From Verrucomicrobium sp. BvORR106 (lineage in GTDB: Bacteria; Verrucomicrobiota; Verrucomicrobiia; Verrucomicrobiales; Verrucomicrobiaceae), in the NCBI RefSeq assembly GCF_000739655.1, contig NZ_BATR01000099.1, positions 1 through 41,714 of the forward strand: a stretch of 41,714 nucleotides of DNA. The letters run 5' to 3'. Below are positions 27,047 through 36,800 of this stretch, piece after piece (within the stretch, counting starts at the first letter, position 1; each line of letters starts with the position of its first letter). Made by a program: the position numbers and the translations under genes. The notes under the pieces were generated by a model. It was not told the origin of the DNA. It saw only the letters and a program-made list of their open reading frames with translations, and searched no databases.

Positions 27047-29827
27047 TCAACCCATCTTCCAGACGAGGCGCAGGCCATCCAGCCGGAGCGTCGCCCCGGC
27101 GATGGCCTTGGCCAGTTCGTCCTTTTCTTTCCGCAGGGCTTCGACTTCCTCGGGCCGAACGTGGTCGTTGATCTTCTGCAGGTCCTCCAGACGGTCGATC
27201 TCGCTCTGAAGCTGCGCTTCCATGGCAGCGACGGCGGCCTCAGTGACCTTGGTCATCTGGGCGGCGGCCAGCTTCTTGGAGGTGGAGAGCATGCTGGGCA
27301 GCACTTTCTTCTTCACCACGCCGCGGTCCAGCAGCTTGGCGATGTCGCCGCGGTCCAGACGGGCAGGGCGGATGCCGTGGTCACCGGTGCGGTCTGCCTG
27401 GGCGTGGTCCACCGTGATGAGCACTGGTGTGACGGGGAGGAAGCGGTCAGCATGCAGGGCAGCTGGGGCGGTGCACTCCAGGATGTAGCAGGTCTCCAGG
27501 AGGAGGCCTTCGTTCCCAGATCCTTTCCAGATGCCGAATGCGGAGTTGCCCGTCTCTTTACCCAGAAGTTCGTCCAGCGAGCCGCGCACCAGGGGGTGAT
27601 CCTGGCTCATGAAGGCGATGTTCTCGTGGGTGAGGGCGCGAGAACGGTCAAAGGTGATGGACAGGCCTTCTTCCGGCAGGCCAGGCAGGGCCACATCCAC
27701 ATTCTGCCCCGGGGCGATGAGGTAGGTGCGGTGGGTGAGTTCCTCGACCTGAAGGCCGAAGTGGTCCATCATCCGGATGAAGAATTCCTCGAACTCGCGG
27801 TCAGTGTCGAGCTCCTGGATCTGCTCAATGATGGCAGTGGCCTGGGGGATGCGGCAAGAGCTGAGTTCGAGGAGCCGGTCGTGCCCCTTCTCCAGCTTCT
27901 TGGTGATGAGCGTGCGCTGCTTCTTGGACTTTGTGATCAGCGAGGTCAGCTTTTTGGCATTGAAGGTCTCCTGCAAGGCCTCGAGATCGGCGGCCACCGC
28001 AGCGCGGACTTCATTGGCCCCGTGCAGAATGTTCTGGAAAGCGTCCAGCCCGTCATGGTACCAGCGAGCCAAGACTTCTGCCTGGGAGCCTGCCACATAC
28101 GGCACATGGATGTGGATGGTATCCGTCTGGCCAATGCGGTCGAGGCGGCCGATGCGCTGCTCCAGCAGCTCCGGATTTTCCGGCAGGTCAAACAAGACGA
28201 GGTGGTGGGCGAACTGGAAATTGCGCCCTTCACTGCCGATCTCGGAGCAGATGAGCACACGGGCTCCGTCTTCCTCGGCAAAGTAGGCTGCATTGCGATC
28301 GCGCTGCAGCATGGACAGACCCTCATGAAAGAGGGCTACATTCACATTCAGTTCATGAATCAACAAGGTGTGGATCTCCTCCACGAGGTCCTTGGTCTTG
28401 CAGATGAGCAGCACTTTGGCCGGATCCAGCTCCTTGAGCTTGGCTGCGAGCCACTTCACCTTGGCAATCAGGCCCAGATCAGCGGCATCACTGTCTTCAT
28501 CTTCCTCGTCCTCCGCAGCGGTCGCCTCCACCGTCAACTTGTAGAGTGCGGCCTCGCGCACAGGGAAACCCTTGAGCGCGGACCGTGTGTTGCGGAACAT
28601 GACGCGCCCGGTGCCAAACTCGTCCAGCAGTTCTGCAACGAGCAGAGGGCGGGAGTCTTCATCACCAGCCGCAAGCGCTTCGCAGTGCTTTTTCACCCGC
28701 TCCGACTGTCCGCCAAAGAGTTTTACATCCGTTTTGCTGAGAGGCTGGCCGGACTGGAGGCGGTCAACGGCCTGTGCGACGACCTCATAGTGCTCCGCCT
28801 CTTGCAGGAACTTCTCGAGTGACTGATACCGGTTGGGATCGAGGAGTCTGAGCCGGGCGAAGTGGCCCTCTGGCCCAAGCTGTTGTGGGGTGGCCGTGAG
28901 CAGGAGCAGGCCGGGGCAAGTGGCGGCGAGGGATTCCACCAGGGTGTACTGCGGGCTGGCGGCCTGTGGGGTCCACTCCAGATGGTGGGCCTCATCCACC
29001 ACCACGAGGTCCCAGCCGGCTTCTTGTGCCTGGAGGGAACGTTTTTCGTCACTCGAAAGGAAGCCCAGGCTGCAAATGACGAGCTGGCTTTCGAGAAACG
29101 GGTTCGCGGATTCATCATGCGATTCCAATGATTCGCAGCGAGCCTCATCAAAAATGTGGAAGAGCAGGTGGAAGCGTCGCAGCAATTCCACGAACCATTG
29201 GTGAACCAGAGCCTCTGGCACCAGAATGAGGATGCGGCCGGCGCGGCCGGTGAGATGCAGGCGGTGCAAGATGAGCAGCGCCTCGATGGTCTTGCCCAGG
29301 CCGACTTCATCAGCCAGCAATACACGAGGGACGAGACGGGTGCCTACCTCTGAGGCAATGAACATCTGGTGGGGAAGGAGGTCCACCCGGCCTCCTACGT
29401 AGCCGCGCACCGGGCTCTGGCGCATGCGGCTGCGGTGCTGGTGGGCCTTGATACGCAGATCATAAGTGCCCAGTTCATCCACCTGGCCGACAGTGAGGCG
29501 ATCTTCCGGCTTGCTGAAGCTGATGGAGTCTGACAGCTCTGCCTCGGGAAGGTCGCGTTTGTCTGTCTTGTACACCAGCAGGCCGTTGGACTCTTCGACG
29601 CTGACCACGGTGAAGTCCTCACCGGCATGTGACTGCACGACGTCACCCTCTGTAAATCGCACGCGACGCAGGGGCGCGGACTTCAGGGCATACTGGCGGG
29701 TCTCAGCCGCAGCGGGGAAGAGCACTTCGAGCCGCCCGAAGGCTGCCTTTAATATGATGCCGAGTCCGAGTTCAGGTTCAGTGTCGCTAACCCAACGTTG
29801 ACCGGAGACTGGCAGATCCATAGACAT
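27047..29827 (-). CDS. rapA: RNA polymerase-associated helicase-like protein RapA (SNF2/SWI2 family)
   Basis: 926 residues from MSMDLPVSGQRWVSDTEPEL; E. coli RapA is 968 long and begins in nearly the same way (GQRWISDTE-ELGLG). Tudor-like N-terminal domains (to about 110), then SNF2 motifs: LLADEVGLGKTIEALLIL (Walker A, about 170-187), VVVDEAHHLEW (DEAH), LLLTATPQQLGPEGHFARLR, and in the second RecA lobe LICSEIGSEGRNFQFAHHLV and RIGRLDRIGQTDTIHIH (motif VI). The C-terminus (about 640-926) has the usual RapA helical/coiled-coil end. RapA binds core RNA polymerase and rescues stalled or post-termination complexes. An earlier in-frame start at 29878 exists but adds residues with no similarity. 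Confidence 0.95.
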   Translation of the reverse strand: MSMDLPVSGQRWVSDTEPELGLGIILKAAFGRLEVLFPAAAETRQYALKSAPLRRVRFTEGDVVQSHAGEDFTVVSVEESNGLLVYKTDKRDLPEAELSDSISFSKPEDRLTVGQVDELGTYDLRIKAHQHRSRMRQSPVRGYVGGRVDLLPHQMFIASEVGTRLVPRVLLADEVGLGKTIEALLILHRLHLTGRAGRILILVPEALVHQWFVELLRRFHLLFHIFDEARCESLESHDESANPFLESQLVICSLGFLSSDEKRSLQAQEAGWDLVVVDEAHHLEWTPQAASPQYTLVESLAATCPGLLLLTATPQQLGPEGHFARLRLLDPNRYQSLEKFLQEAEHYEVVAQAVDRLQSGQPLSKTDVKLFGGQSERVKKHCEALAAGDEDSRPLLVAELLDEFGTGRVMFRNTRSALKGFPVREAALYKLTVEATAAEDEEDEDSDAADLGLIAKVKWLAAKLKELDPAKVLLICKTKDLVEEIHTLLIHELNVNVALFHEGLSMLQRDRNAAYFAEEDGARVLICSEIGSEGRNFQFAHHLVLFDLPENPELLEQRIGRLDRIGQTDTIHIHVPYVAGSQAEVLARWYHDGLDAFQNILHGANEVRAAVAADLEALQETFNAKKLTSLITKSKKQRTLITKKLEKGHDRLLELSSCRIPQATAIIEQIQELDTDREFEEFFIRMMDHFGLQVEELTHRTYLIAPGQNVDVALPGLPEEGLSITFDRSRALTHENIAFMSQDHPLVRGSLDELLGKETGNSAFGIWKGSGNEGLLLETCYILECTAPAALHADRFLPVTPVLITVDHAQADRTGDHGIRPARLDRGDIAKLLDRGVVKKKVLPSMLSTSKKLAAAQMTKVTEAAVAAMEAQLQSEIDRLEDLQKINDHVRPEEVEALRKEKDELAKAIAGATLRLDGLRLVWKMG

Positions 29828-30033
29828 GACTGAGAAGAATGAGGGGCGGCACCTTAGCGGGCTAGCTGCAATGCTCAACCTTTCAACACCTCAATTCCCA
29901 AAGATTCATCTGGCGTCTCAGGGAGTTTCCTCTGAGAACGTAAGTCCTACCCCTATTGTGGGTTCGTAATGTCAGCAGAATTCCCGCTGAGTGAAGAGCT
30001 TGCCTCCGCACTCGCGTCGTACCATCCATCATC

Positions 30034-31046
30034 ATGAAAGCTTGGCAGATCGCACAACCAACTGGCCCTCAAGGACTGAAGCTCACCGAGATCTCCACCC
30101 CTACGCCCGGCCCGGGCGAAGTGCTGGTGCGGGTGCGTGCGGTCTCGCTGAACTATCGTGACCTAGGGACTACGCGGCGTGAGCGTCCTGGAAATCTGCC
30201 GCTGCCGTTCACCATCGGTTCAGATTGCGCGGGGGAGGTGGCTGCTCTGGGGGCGGGTGTCACGCAGTGGAAGGAAGGGGACCGCGTGATCTCGGCCTTC
30301 TTTCAGAGCTGGCCTGCGGGTGGGATGACCCACACCATCATGAAGAGTGCTCTGGGGGGGCGCTGCAGGGAGTGCTGGCGGAGTACATGATTGCCCGGGC
30401 GGATGCACTCGTGCATCTGCCTGCCACGTTGGATTTTGCGGCAGGGGCGACTCTGCCGTGTGCCGGGGTCACGGCATGGAACGCCCTCGTGGGGCAGGGC
30501 CAGATGCTGGCCGGTCAGACCGTGCTCACGCTGGGGACGGGCGGGGTGTCCATTTTTGCCCTCCAGTTTGCGAAAGCGCATGGAGCGCGTGTCATCATCA
30601 CCTCCAGCAGCGATGAGAAACTCGCTCGTGCCAGGGAACTGGGGGCTGATGAAGGGATCAACTACAAGACGACTCCTGACTGGGAGCGCCGGGTTTTTGA
30701 ACTAACTCAAAAGACAGGGGCGGACCAGATCATTGAGCTGGGTGGCGCAGGCACCTTGCAGAAATCACTGGATGCCGTGCGTTATGGTGGGCGCATCAGT
30801 CTCATTGGCGTGCTCACGGGCTTCGAGGGGCTCGTCAATCCTTGGCCGGTGATCGCACGCAGCGTCACGCTCCAGGGTATCTATGTTGGCAGCCGGGTGC
30901 AGTTTGAGCAGATGAACCGCGCTATTGTGCAGAATGGCATCCAACCGGTGCTGGACCGCACCTTCGCGTTTGAAGATGCACCCGCGGCTTTCGAGCACAT
31001 GGCGGCGGGAGCACATTTTGGCAAGATTGTGGTCAGTGGAAGCTGA
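30034..31046 (+). pseudogene. Zinc-type alcohol dehydrogenase / quinone-oxidoreductase-like protein, frameshifted
   Basis: An MDR-superfamily oxidoreductase in two frames. Frame one (30034-30390) starts MKAWQIAQPTGPQGLKLTEI and carries VSLNYRDLGTTR, FTIGSDCAGEVAALGAGV and EGDRVISAFFQSW up to MKSALGG, then reads nonsense to a stop. Frame two continues from ALQGVLAEYMIARADALVHL with TLPCAGVTAWNALV, the NAD(P) site LTLGTGGVSIFALQFAKAHG and a normal C-terminus to 31046. One extra G in the run at 30354-30360 (7 to 8 G) would rejoin them to a 337-residue protein of normal length. No other damage is visible, so it is either a recent mutation, a phase-variable tract or a consensus error. The zinc-ligand loop typical of true ADHs is not present in full, pointing to the quinone-oxidoreductase side of the family. 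Confidence 0.85.
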
Positions 31047-31091
31047 CTTCACGCGGGCTGTCGGCGGGAGTGAGCGTCGACGGTGTCCGCA

Positions 31092-31119
31092 AGTCACGCT
31101 TAATGGTACGAATGTGACT
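31092..31119. promoter_or_regulatory. Palindromic site upstream of Verru_Chthon cassette gene B
   Basis: AGTCAC (31092-31097) and GTGACT (31114-31119) are perfect inverted arms around 16 bases. The right part contains TGGTACGAATGTGAC (31104-31118), nearly identical to TGGTACGAATATGAC at 39289-39303 before cassette gene C and similar to TGATACATTAGTGAC at 33768-33782 before gene A. It ends 13 bases before the sigma-54-type box. Confidence 0.55.
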
Positions 31120-31131
31120 GCGTGAAGACAT

Positions 31132-31146
31132 TGGCACGCCGGTGGC
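31132..31146 (+). promoter_or_regulatory. Sigma-54-type promoter of Verru_Chthon cassette gene B
   Basis: TGGCACGCCGGTGGC: a perfect -24 box (TGGCACG) and a -12 GC exactly ten bases after GG. The base before GC differs from the TTGC consensus. The leader to the ATG at 31248 would be about 90 bases. Confidence 0.5.
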
Positions 31147-31247
31147 ACGGCGGGTGCTTGAGGAGAATGTGCTGCATCGAGCCACGTCATGGCCGGTGCT
31201 GCATCTTTCAAGTCAGATCCGTTCAACCCCTGTTCCACTCACAAGAC

Positions 31248-31805
31248 ATGAACACGACCCTGCTCACCCGTGCCATTCGTCATCGTGCCTCCGCTGTCGC
31301 GGAAGGATTCTCTCTTCCTGAGGTCGCCATCGCGGTGGCCATCGCCTCCATGGGCATGCTCACACTGCTGGGCCTGATCCCCGCCGGCCTCGAAAACCTG
31401 CGTCAGGCAGGGGACTCCATCTCCTCCTCCCGCATCTGCCAGCAGATGATCGGTGAACTGCAATCCGCTGACTGGGGCGACAAGACCGGCAGCGGCGTGG
31501 GTTGGAGCAAGCTCGCCGATTTCCACGGAGCGGTGCGCTACTTTGACGGTGAAGGCACCCGCCTTACCGCCGGCAATGAAGGCGGGCTGTCTGGTACTCA
31601 AGGGCAAGCGCTCTCTTATGTGGCCAAGTTTGAGGTGGTGGACGCGGGTACCGCGCCCACGCTGCCTGGTGGCGGTGTTTCTGTGCGCTCTGACAGCCGC
31701 AAGGTGATCCTCCACGTGGCCGTGAGCCCGAAGGCCAACTTCGATTTCGACAAGGTAGACAGCAAACACGAGAAGGTGGCCTACACCGTCACGCGGCAGT
31801 TCTAA
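31248..31805 (+). CDS. Verru_Chthon cassette protein B (type IV pilin-like, PilV-like)
   Basis: 185 residues. RAIRHRASAVAEG/FSLPEVA is a class III-type prepilin leader with cleavage before Phe and Glu at +5, followed by a hydrophobic helix (AIAVAIASMGMLTLLGLIPA) and then a 130-residue pilin-like globular domain starting GLENLRQAGDSISSSRICQQ. Length and end match the B member of the cassette (TIGR02598). Such proteins are membrane-anchored and processed by prepilin peptidase. The start at 31248 gives a short leader; the frame is open to 31122, where it would lack sense. It has a clear terminator 3' and a sigma-54-type promoter 5', so it forms its own transcript. Confidence 0.88.
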   Translation: MNTTLLTRAIRHRASAVAEGFSLPEVAIAVAIASMGMLTLLGLIPAGLENLRQAGDSISSSRICQQMIGELQSADWGDKTGSGVGWSKLADFHGAVRYFDGEGTRLTAGNEGGLSGTQGQALSYVAKFEVVDAGTAPTLPGGGVSVRSDSRKVILHVAVSPKANFDFDKVDSKHEKVAYTVTRQF

Positions 31806-31867
31806 GGCGTGTTTGAACGATTTTGTGCTGGTTAAATGGTGTAACTTGGATGTGTGTGATGGATCAG

Positions 31868-31928
31868 CGAACCGATGGTGACGGTTCGTGTGAGCGCCCC
31901 CATGCGGTGAGCATGGGGGCGTTTTTTT
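31868..31928 (+). terminator. Rho-independent terminator after cassette gene B
   Basis: CGCCCCCATGC (31895-31905) pairs with GCATGGGGGCG (31911-31921) across a 5-base loop, followed by seven T (31922-31928). A smaller hairpin, CGAACCG/CGGTTCG (31868-31888), stands just before it. Confidence 0.92.
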
Positions 31929-32012
31929 GTGATAGGGGTGCGGCGGCTGGCCGCAGCAGACATGAATGCCTTGCAACCCCGCTGGGAGGGGCTTTTGTGA
32001 GGGTTGCCACTC

Positions 32013-33523
32013 ATGAAATTTCGTGCCCTGCTCTCATTCTTCCTCGCTGCATTCAGTTCCGCAAAGGCGGATCCTGACTGGACCAGCGACCTGCGTGAAG
32101 ACCTGCTGGAGCTGCACTACTCTGGGGCCGCCTCAGGAATTTCGGCCGTATGGGAATGGCGTCTCAACGTGCCGGGCGCGGGAGAGAATGCCTCCTGGCA
32201 GGCTTTGCCTGAGGCGGACAACGAGGGGAAGTTCAAACTCGTGGTTCCTACCCCAGACGTGGGATGGGAGAGCCTGGAGATTCGGGCGCGAGAGGGTGAA
32301 ACCGTGCGTTTGAACCGTACCTGGGTTTGCGAACCCCATGGCCCTCTGCAAATGCTCACCCCCACGCGGATTGATGCGCTCCCGGATCCGGATCGCAAGG
32401 TCTGGCAGGAGTATCTCGCCCGCTCGAAGCGTTTGGCTCTGCAGGAGCGCAGAGCGCTGGCCCTCGAGGGCCGTAAACTCGGACAAAGAGTCTCAACCCC
32501 GGCTCCGGAGGACTCCAAAGAGTTTGAGTTCGACGATGAGAAGATGGATGTGGCCTGGTACGCCACGGCGGAGGCTGCAAAGCTGGCCGACATTGTGTTG
32601 ACCTACCAGACGCCCTCCGGCGGCTGGAGCAAAGCGGTGGACTATGCCAAAGGGTCCCGCAAGCCAGGCACACACTGGACCAGTCAGGACGGGAAGGGCT
32701 GGCACTACTGTGGCACTCTGGATAACCGTGCGACCACGGAACAGATCAAGTTCCTGGCCCAGGTGGCGCAAGCACACGGGAGGGAGGACTGCCGTGTGGC
32801 CACGCTGCGCGGCATCGACTGGCTGCTCGCAGCGCAGTTTCCCAACGGGGGCTGGCCCCAAGTTTATCCCCTCGAACCCGGCTACCATGAGGCCATCACC
32901 TTCAATGACGGGGCGGTGACCCATGCGCTGGAGGTGCTGCATGCTGTAAGCCACGGCGATGCGCCATTTGACTGGGTGTCGGCGGAGATCCGGCAGAAAG
33001 CGCAGGCGGCCTTTGATCGCGGGTTGAACTGCCTTCTGACCTGTCAGGTGCGGCTGAATGACGTGCGTACGGTTTGGTGTGCCCAGCATGATCCGTTGAC
33101 ACTCGTGCCCGTGGCGGCCCGGTTGAAAGAGCCCCCATCTCTGAGCGGGGGGAAAGCGCCGTGATGCTTCGTTTCCTGATGCGCAAAGGACCGCTCACCG
33201 AGGAAATGCGCGGGGTGGTGAATGATGGCATTGCCTGGTTGGAGTCCAAAAAGATCATTGGTCTCCGCAGGATCAAGAATGAGAAGGGGCGTACGGATTA
33301 TGTGCAGGATCCTTCCAGCACCGAAGTCCTCTGGGCCAGGTTTTACAGCCTGGAGAGCGGTCTGCCCATCTTCCCGGGCGCTGGCGACGGGGTGGTGTAT
33401 GCCACCTATCACGAAATGGCACAGCACAACAAGGTGGCCTACGACTACTTCACGAACAAACCGCGTGATCTGAAGGAGAAGGAGTGGGCCAAGTGGGAAA
33501 AGCGCTGGAAACAGGGCAAATAA
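32013..33523 (+). pseudogene. Pectate lyase (PL10/PelA family), frameshifted
   Basis: Signal peptide MKFRALLSFFLAAFSSAKAD, an additional domain (about 25-165), then the PL10 catalytic region: WYATAEAAKLADIVLTYQTP, GGWSKAVDY, GTLDNRATTEQIKFLAQVAQ, WLLAAQFPNGGWPQVYPLEP, ITFNDGAVTHALEVL and VRTVWCAQHDPLTLVPVAAR up to EPPSLSGG. There frame one stops (TGA, 33162-33164). The C-terminal part continues in another frame from about 33153 (ESAVMLRFLMRKGPLTEEMR) to GIAWLESKKIIGLR and the family's end at 33523. One G added to the run 33147-33152 (6 to 7 G) restores SGGESAVMLRFLM and a 503-residue protein. PL10 enzymes cut polygalacturonate by beta-elimination with Ca2+. It sits inside the Verru_Chthon cassette between B and A. 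Confidence 0.88.
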
Positions 33524-33767
33524 GCGGCTGCGAACGGCGGGGGAACGGGGTGACGATGTAATTTCATCGAATGCACCCTCATGCCTGGATAGAGGAGCCA
33601 CATGTGATTACAAAGAATGGTCGAAGTGGCATGTTTGATGCAAAATGCCCTCAGACACAAAGTGAGTTGAGCACGGCTTTTCCCGCCGTTTTCTGGAATT
33701 GCATGCTGCTTGCTGGCCGCATTTTGCAGGATAGTTAGCTGCCAAACCGTGCAGTAATCATAGTAAC

Positions 33768-33782
33768 TGATACATTAGTGAC
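33768..33782. promoter_or_regulatory. Shared cassette upstream site, copy before gene A
   Basis: TGATACATTAGTGAC. It agrees with TGGTACGAATATGAC (before C) and TGGTACGAATGTGAC (before B) in TG-TAC-N5-TGAC. Its end is 24 bases before the -24 box, the same distance as before gene C. A related stretch (TAATCATAGTAAC) lies directly upstream. Confidence 0.4.
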
Positions 33783-33806
33783 AGTATGACGGCATAAGAA
33801 AATGAG

Positions 33807-33821
33807 TGGCATGAAGGGTGC
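33807..33821 (+). promoter_or_regulatory. Sigma-54-type promoter of Verru_Chthon cassette gene A
   Basis: TGGCATGAAGGGTGC followed by TTTGA. GG-N10-GC spacing is exact; TGCTTTGA is identical to the -12 part before gene C. The expected transcript start is near 33833, 36 bases before the ATG. Confidence 0.5.
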
Positions 33822-33822
33822 T

Positions 33823-33891
33823 TTGACAGGGGTGACATACGAGACCGGGCAACCCCTGTTTATTCGCAATGAAAGAAATCACCCCTGTCAA
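33823..33891 (+). promoter_or_regulatory. Inverted repeat spanning the start codon of gene A
   Basis: TTGACAGGGGTGA (33823-33835) is the exact complement of TCACCCCTGTCAA (33879-33891, codons 4-8), with the ATG (33869) in the loop. A second partner, ACCCCTGT (33852-33859), could pair with the same left arm (8 bases). If transcribed in full these would be two alternative RNA folds; if transcription starts near 33833 the left arm is mostly absent from RNA and the repeat would act as DNA, for example as an operator. Confidence 0.45.
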
Positions 33892-36800
33892 TCAACGCGT
33901 CTTCGGAGCAAAAAGGCGTCGCGGCATCGCCCTCATCACCGTGGTTTCCGTACTGGCGCTCATGACGCTGCTGACGGTGGCCATGTTTTCAGTCTCTCAA
34001 ACGGAGCTGGCTTCTTCGAATCAACAAACGTATCAGGAGCGTTCCCGAGAGCTGGCGGACTCCGCAGTGAACGTGGTCATGGATCAGGTGTGGCAGGCCA
34101 CCAAGCGCAAGGATGAGGGGGCGGCGAATGGAAAGCGTTATCTATGGTCCTCCCAGCCGGGCGCCGTGCGGCGGTACACCACTGAGGGCGCGTTTGATTC
34201 TGGTTACAAGCTCTACTCCAGCTCCCAGATGGTCGTGCGGGGTGCGGAGCGAGCCATGGTGGATGACAAGCCGCCAGTAAGCTGGAACATGAGTCCAAAT
34301 CGGTATGTTGATCTCAATGAGCCCGTCATTCGGCCAGCCTCGGACGGGGCGGGGACGCCGCATCTCTACTTTCCCATTCTGGATCCGCGCGCCTATGTGC
34401 GGTCTGAAGAAGCAGTGGAGAACAACAACAATGTGGAGGGGTTTTACTACTCCGCCGGGGTGAATGGCGTCGTGGATCCTCTTTCGTCCACAGCGGCCAC
34501 CAGCCTGGATGCCCGCCTGCCCATGCCGGTGGAGTGGATGTATGTTCTGAAGGACGGCACCTTTGGGGTGCTGGACAGCGCGAACCGGTTCATCAAGCCC
34601 GATGGCAGTCTGCTCAGCGACACCGAGGGGCGGGTGAACCCGATCTCCGGGCGCGTGGCCTTCTGGTCGGATGATGAATCCTGCAAGCTCAACATCAACA
34701 CGGCGAGTGAGCCCACTTACTGGACGGTGCCATCGCTGTTCCATGATCGGGACCTGTGGTGGGCGTACTACCAGCCCACTTCACACGAGTTTCAGAGGTA
34801 TCCTGGGCATCCGGCCACGGTGGCTCTCAGCACGGTGTTCTTCCCCAACAGGCCCATGGACCTCTATGGACGCAGCGGCACTGATCCCGCTTACCGGGAG
34901 ATTCTGCAACGCAAGGAGACGATCTATAAGCTCACCCCCAAGATCAATTTCGGTGGGTCCAAAGCGGGCACGGTGCCCTACTGGAAGTTTGTGGACAACT
35001 ACACGGGTACGGGCGGTACGTACAAAGACTCCTCTTTGTACAACAAGTATCTGTCGCTGGTGGATTCCATCCAGGAGCGTCTCTATGCCTCGGTGGATGA
35101 GTTGTACTTCGCAGATGGATTTGAAAGCGGCCGCCGGAAGCTGAGCTCGTACGTGAATGGTTCCAACGGCGCGGCGACGGCCGATCCCTTCTTTGTCCAG
35201 CCAGGACAACCTGTTGAGGGCAAGGTGAACCTGGAACGTCTGCGCTTCTTCCTCACCGCGCAGAGCCGTATGCCTGAGACAAATCTCTTCGGGTTGCCGC
35301 GCATCGCGGCGTGGCCGGTGGCGGACGAGGGCGGGCTGGAATATGAGGCGGGCAAGGCCGTGCTTGGCGTGACCAACCCCAAGGATTTTCGTACGGGTTT
35401 TGACCAGTTGATCGCCTTTTGCTCATCCATGGGGAAGACGGGGAACAGCGGAGAAGATAGCTACTTTTTCCGTAGAAAGTGCGCCTACAGCCCTACGAGA
35501 GACATTGAGCTGACTCGCAACAAGGCGCTGATTGGTTATCTCTTCAGTCTCATGGAGCAGAAGTATCCGGGAGGAGCTTCGTTCAAGGACAAGTACCCCC
35601 AGGACTACAAGCAGATCCTGGTGGAGATCTTCGACTACGTGCGCTCCACGAACCTGTACGACGGCTTCCTGGCCCCATCCAAGGAAGATCTGCAGAAGGT
35701 CAGTGGTACGTACGACCGGGACAAGTACGCTACCAGCACGGGCATGGGGACGAAGGGCCTGCTTGAGCCCACTTACGACGGATTCATGTACGCGGAACGG
35801 CCCAAAACGTTCAAGACCTACACCTATGACCGTGCGAGCTACGCATCCACACGTGGCGCCACAGGACAGGCGTACACCGAGCGTCTGGTGGAGACTTCAT
35901 TCCCCGGTCACGGCATGGTGGCACCTTCGCTCTACAAGGACGGACCTGAAACCTATGTTGGATTTGGGCGGTTTGTAGCGCTTTCGGAAGTGGGTTTTCA
36001 GTTCATCTGCACGGCGGACGGCGCGACAGACAAGGGCAGCTATGTGAATCCTGTTGCAGACGGTCCGAACTGGAAGGAGCCAGCAGAAGGAGCTTCCGAT
36101 CGCAAGGTGAGTGGTGGTCGAACGGCCCTCAAGATGGAGCGGTACAATCCGAAGGATGCCACCAAGGAGGAGGCGGGAACGGCGGTGCCCAAAGAGGACC
36201 TCGATCCCTGGTACAAAACCATGAAGAAGCAATTCTGGTACTCGAACTATCCTCCCAGGCCAACGGTTGAAACGATGCAGAACTACTACGGCGTTGATAC
36301 CGATCTGGACGATCAGAAGCCCAATAGTGTCTACAACCATCCTGGATGCAAACCAGAGAACTGGAATGTCACGTTGGAATCTGGTGCTCCTCCCCTGAAG
36401 CCCACGGAGAGACGAGTGCAGGGCATGCTGGTGATGAAATTCTCCATGCCAGCTCCCGGCTTCAGCCTGATGAACCCTGAGTTTACCGTGAAGGTGGAGG
36501 GATTGAAGAATATGCAACTCGCCGGCATGGATCTCTATGACAGAGTGGGTGCAGCGGAGTTCGAGTGGAAGTCCAACCACGAATTCTTCAGTGCACAAGA
36601 CAGCCGCCCTTTCGGCGGAGCGGCCAGCAGCTATGCCATGACCTTCAACCGGCGGGTGGGATCCAAGACCTTGGGTGTGCTTGCTGATGCCAAGTACACA
36701 TCCGGGGGCGGATCACGCTCTACCGGCGTGGCACCGGCACCGCATTTTGGCACCCGGAACCTGGACATTACGACCAAGTTTCTCACGGTGCCTGTCGTGG

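Larger units (their letters stand above)
33524..33868. other. Intergenic region: control region of cassette gene A
   Basis: 345 bases. The first 220 hold no feature I can name. The last part contains the site at 33768-33782, the sigma-54-type box at 33807-33821 and the inverted repeat 33823-33891. Confidence 0.55.
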
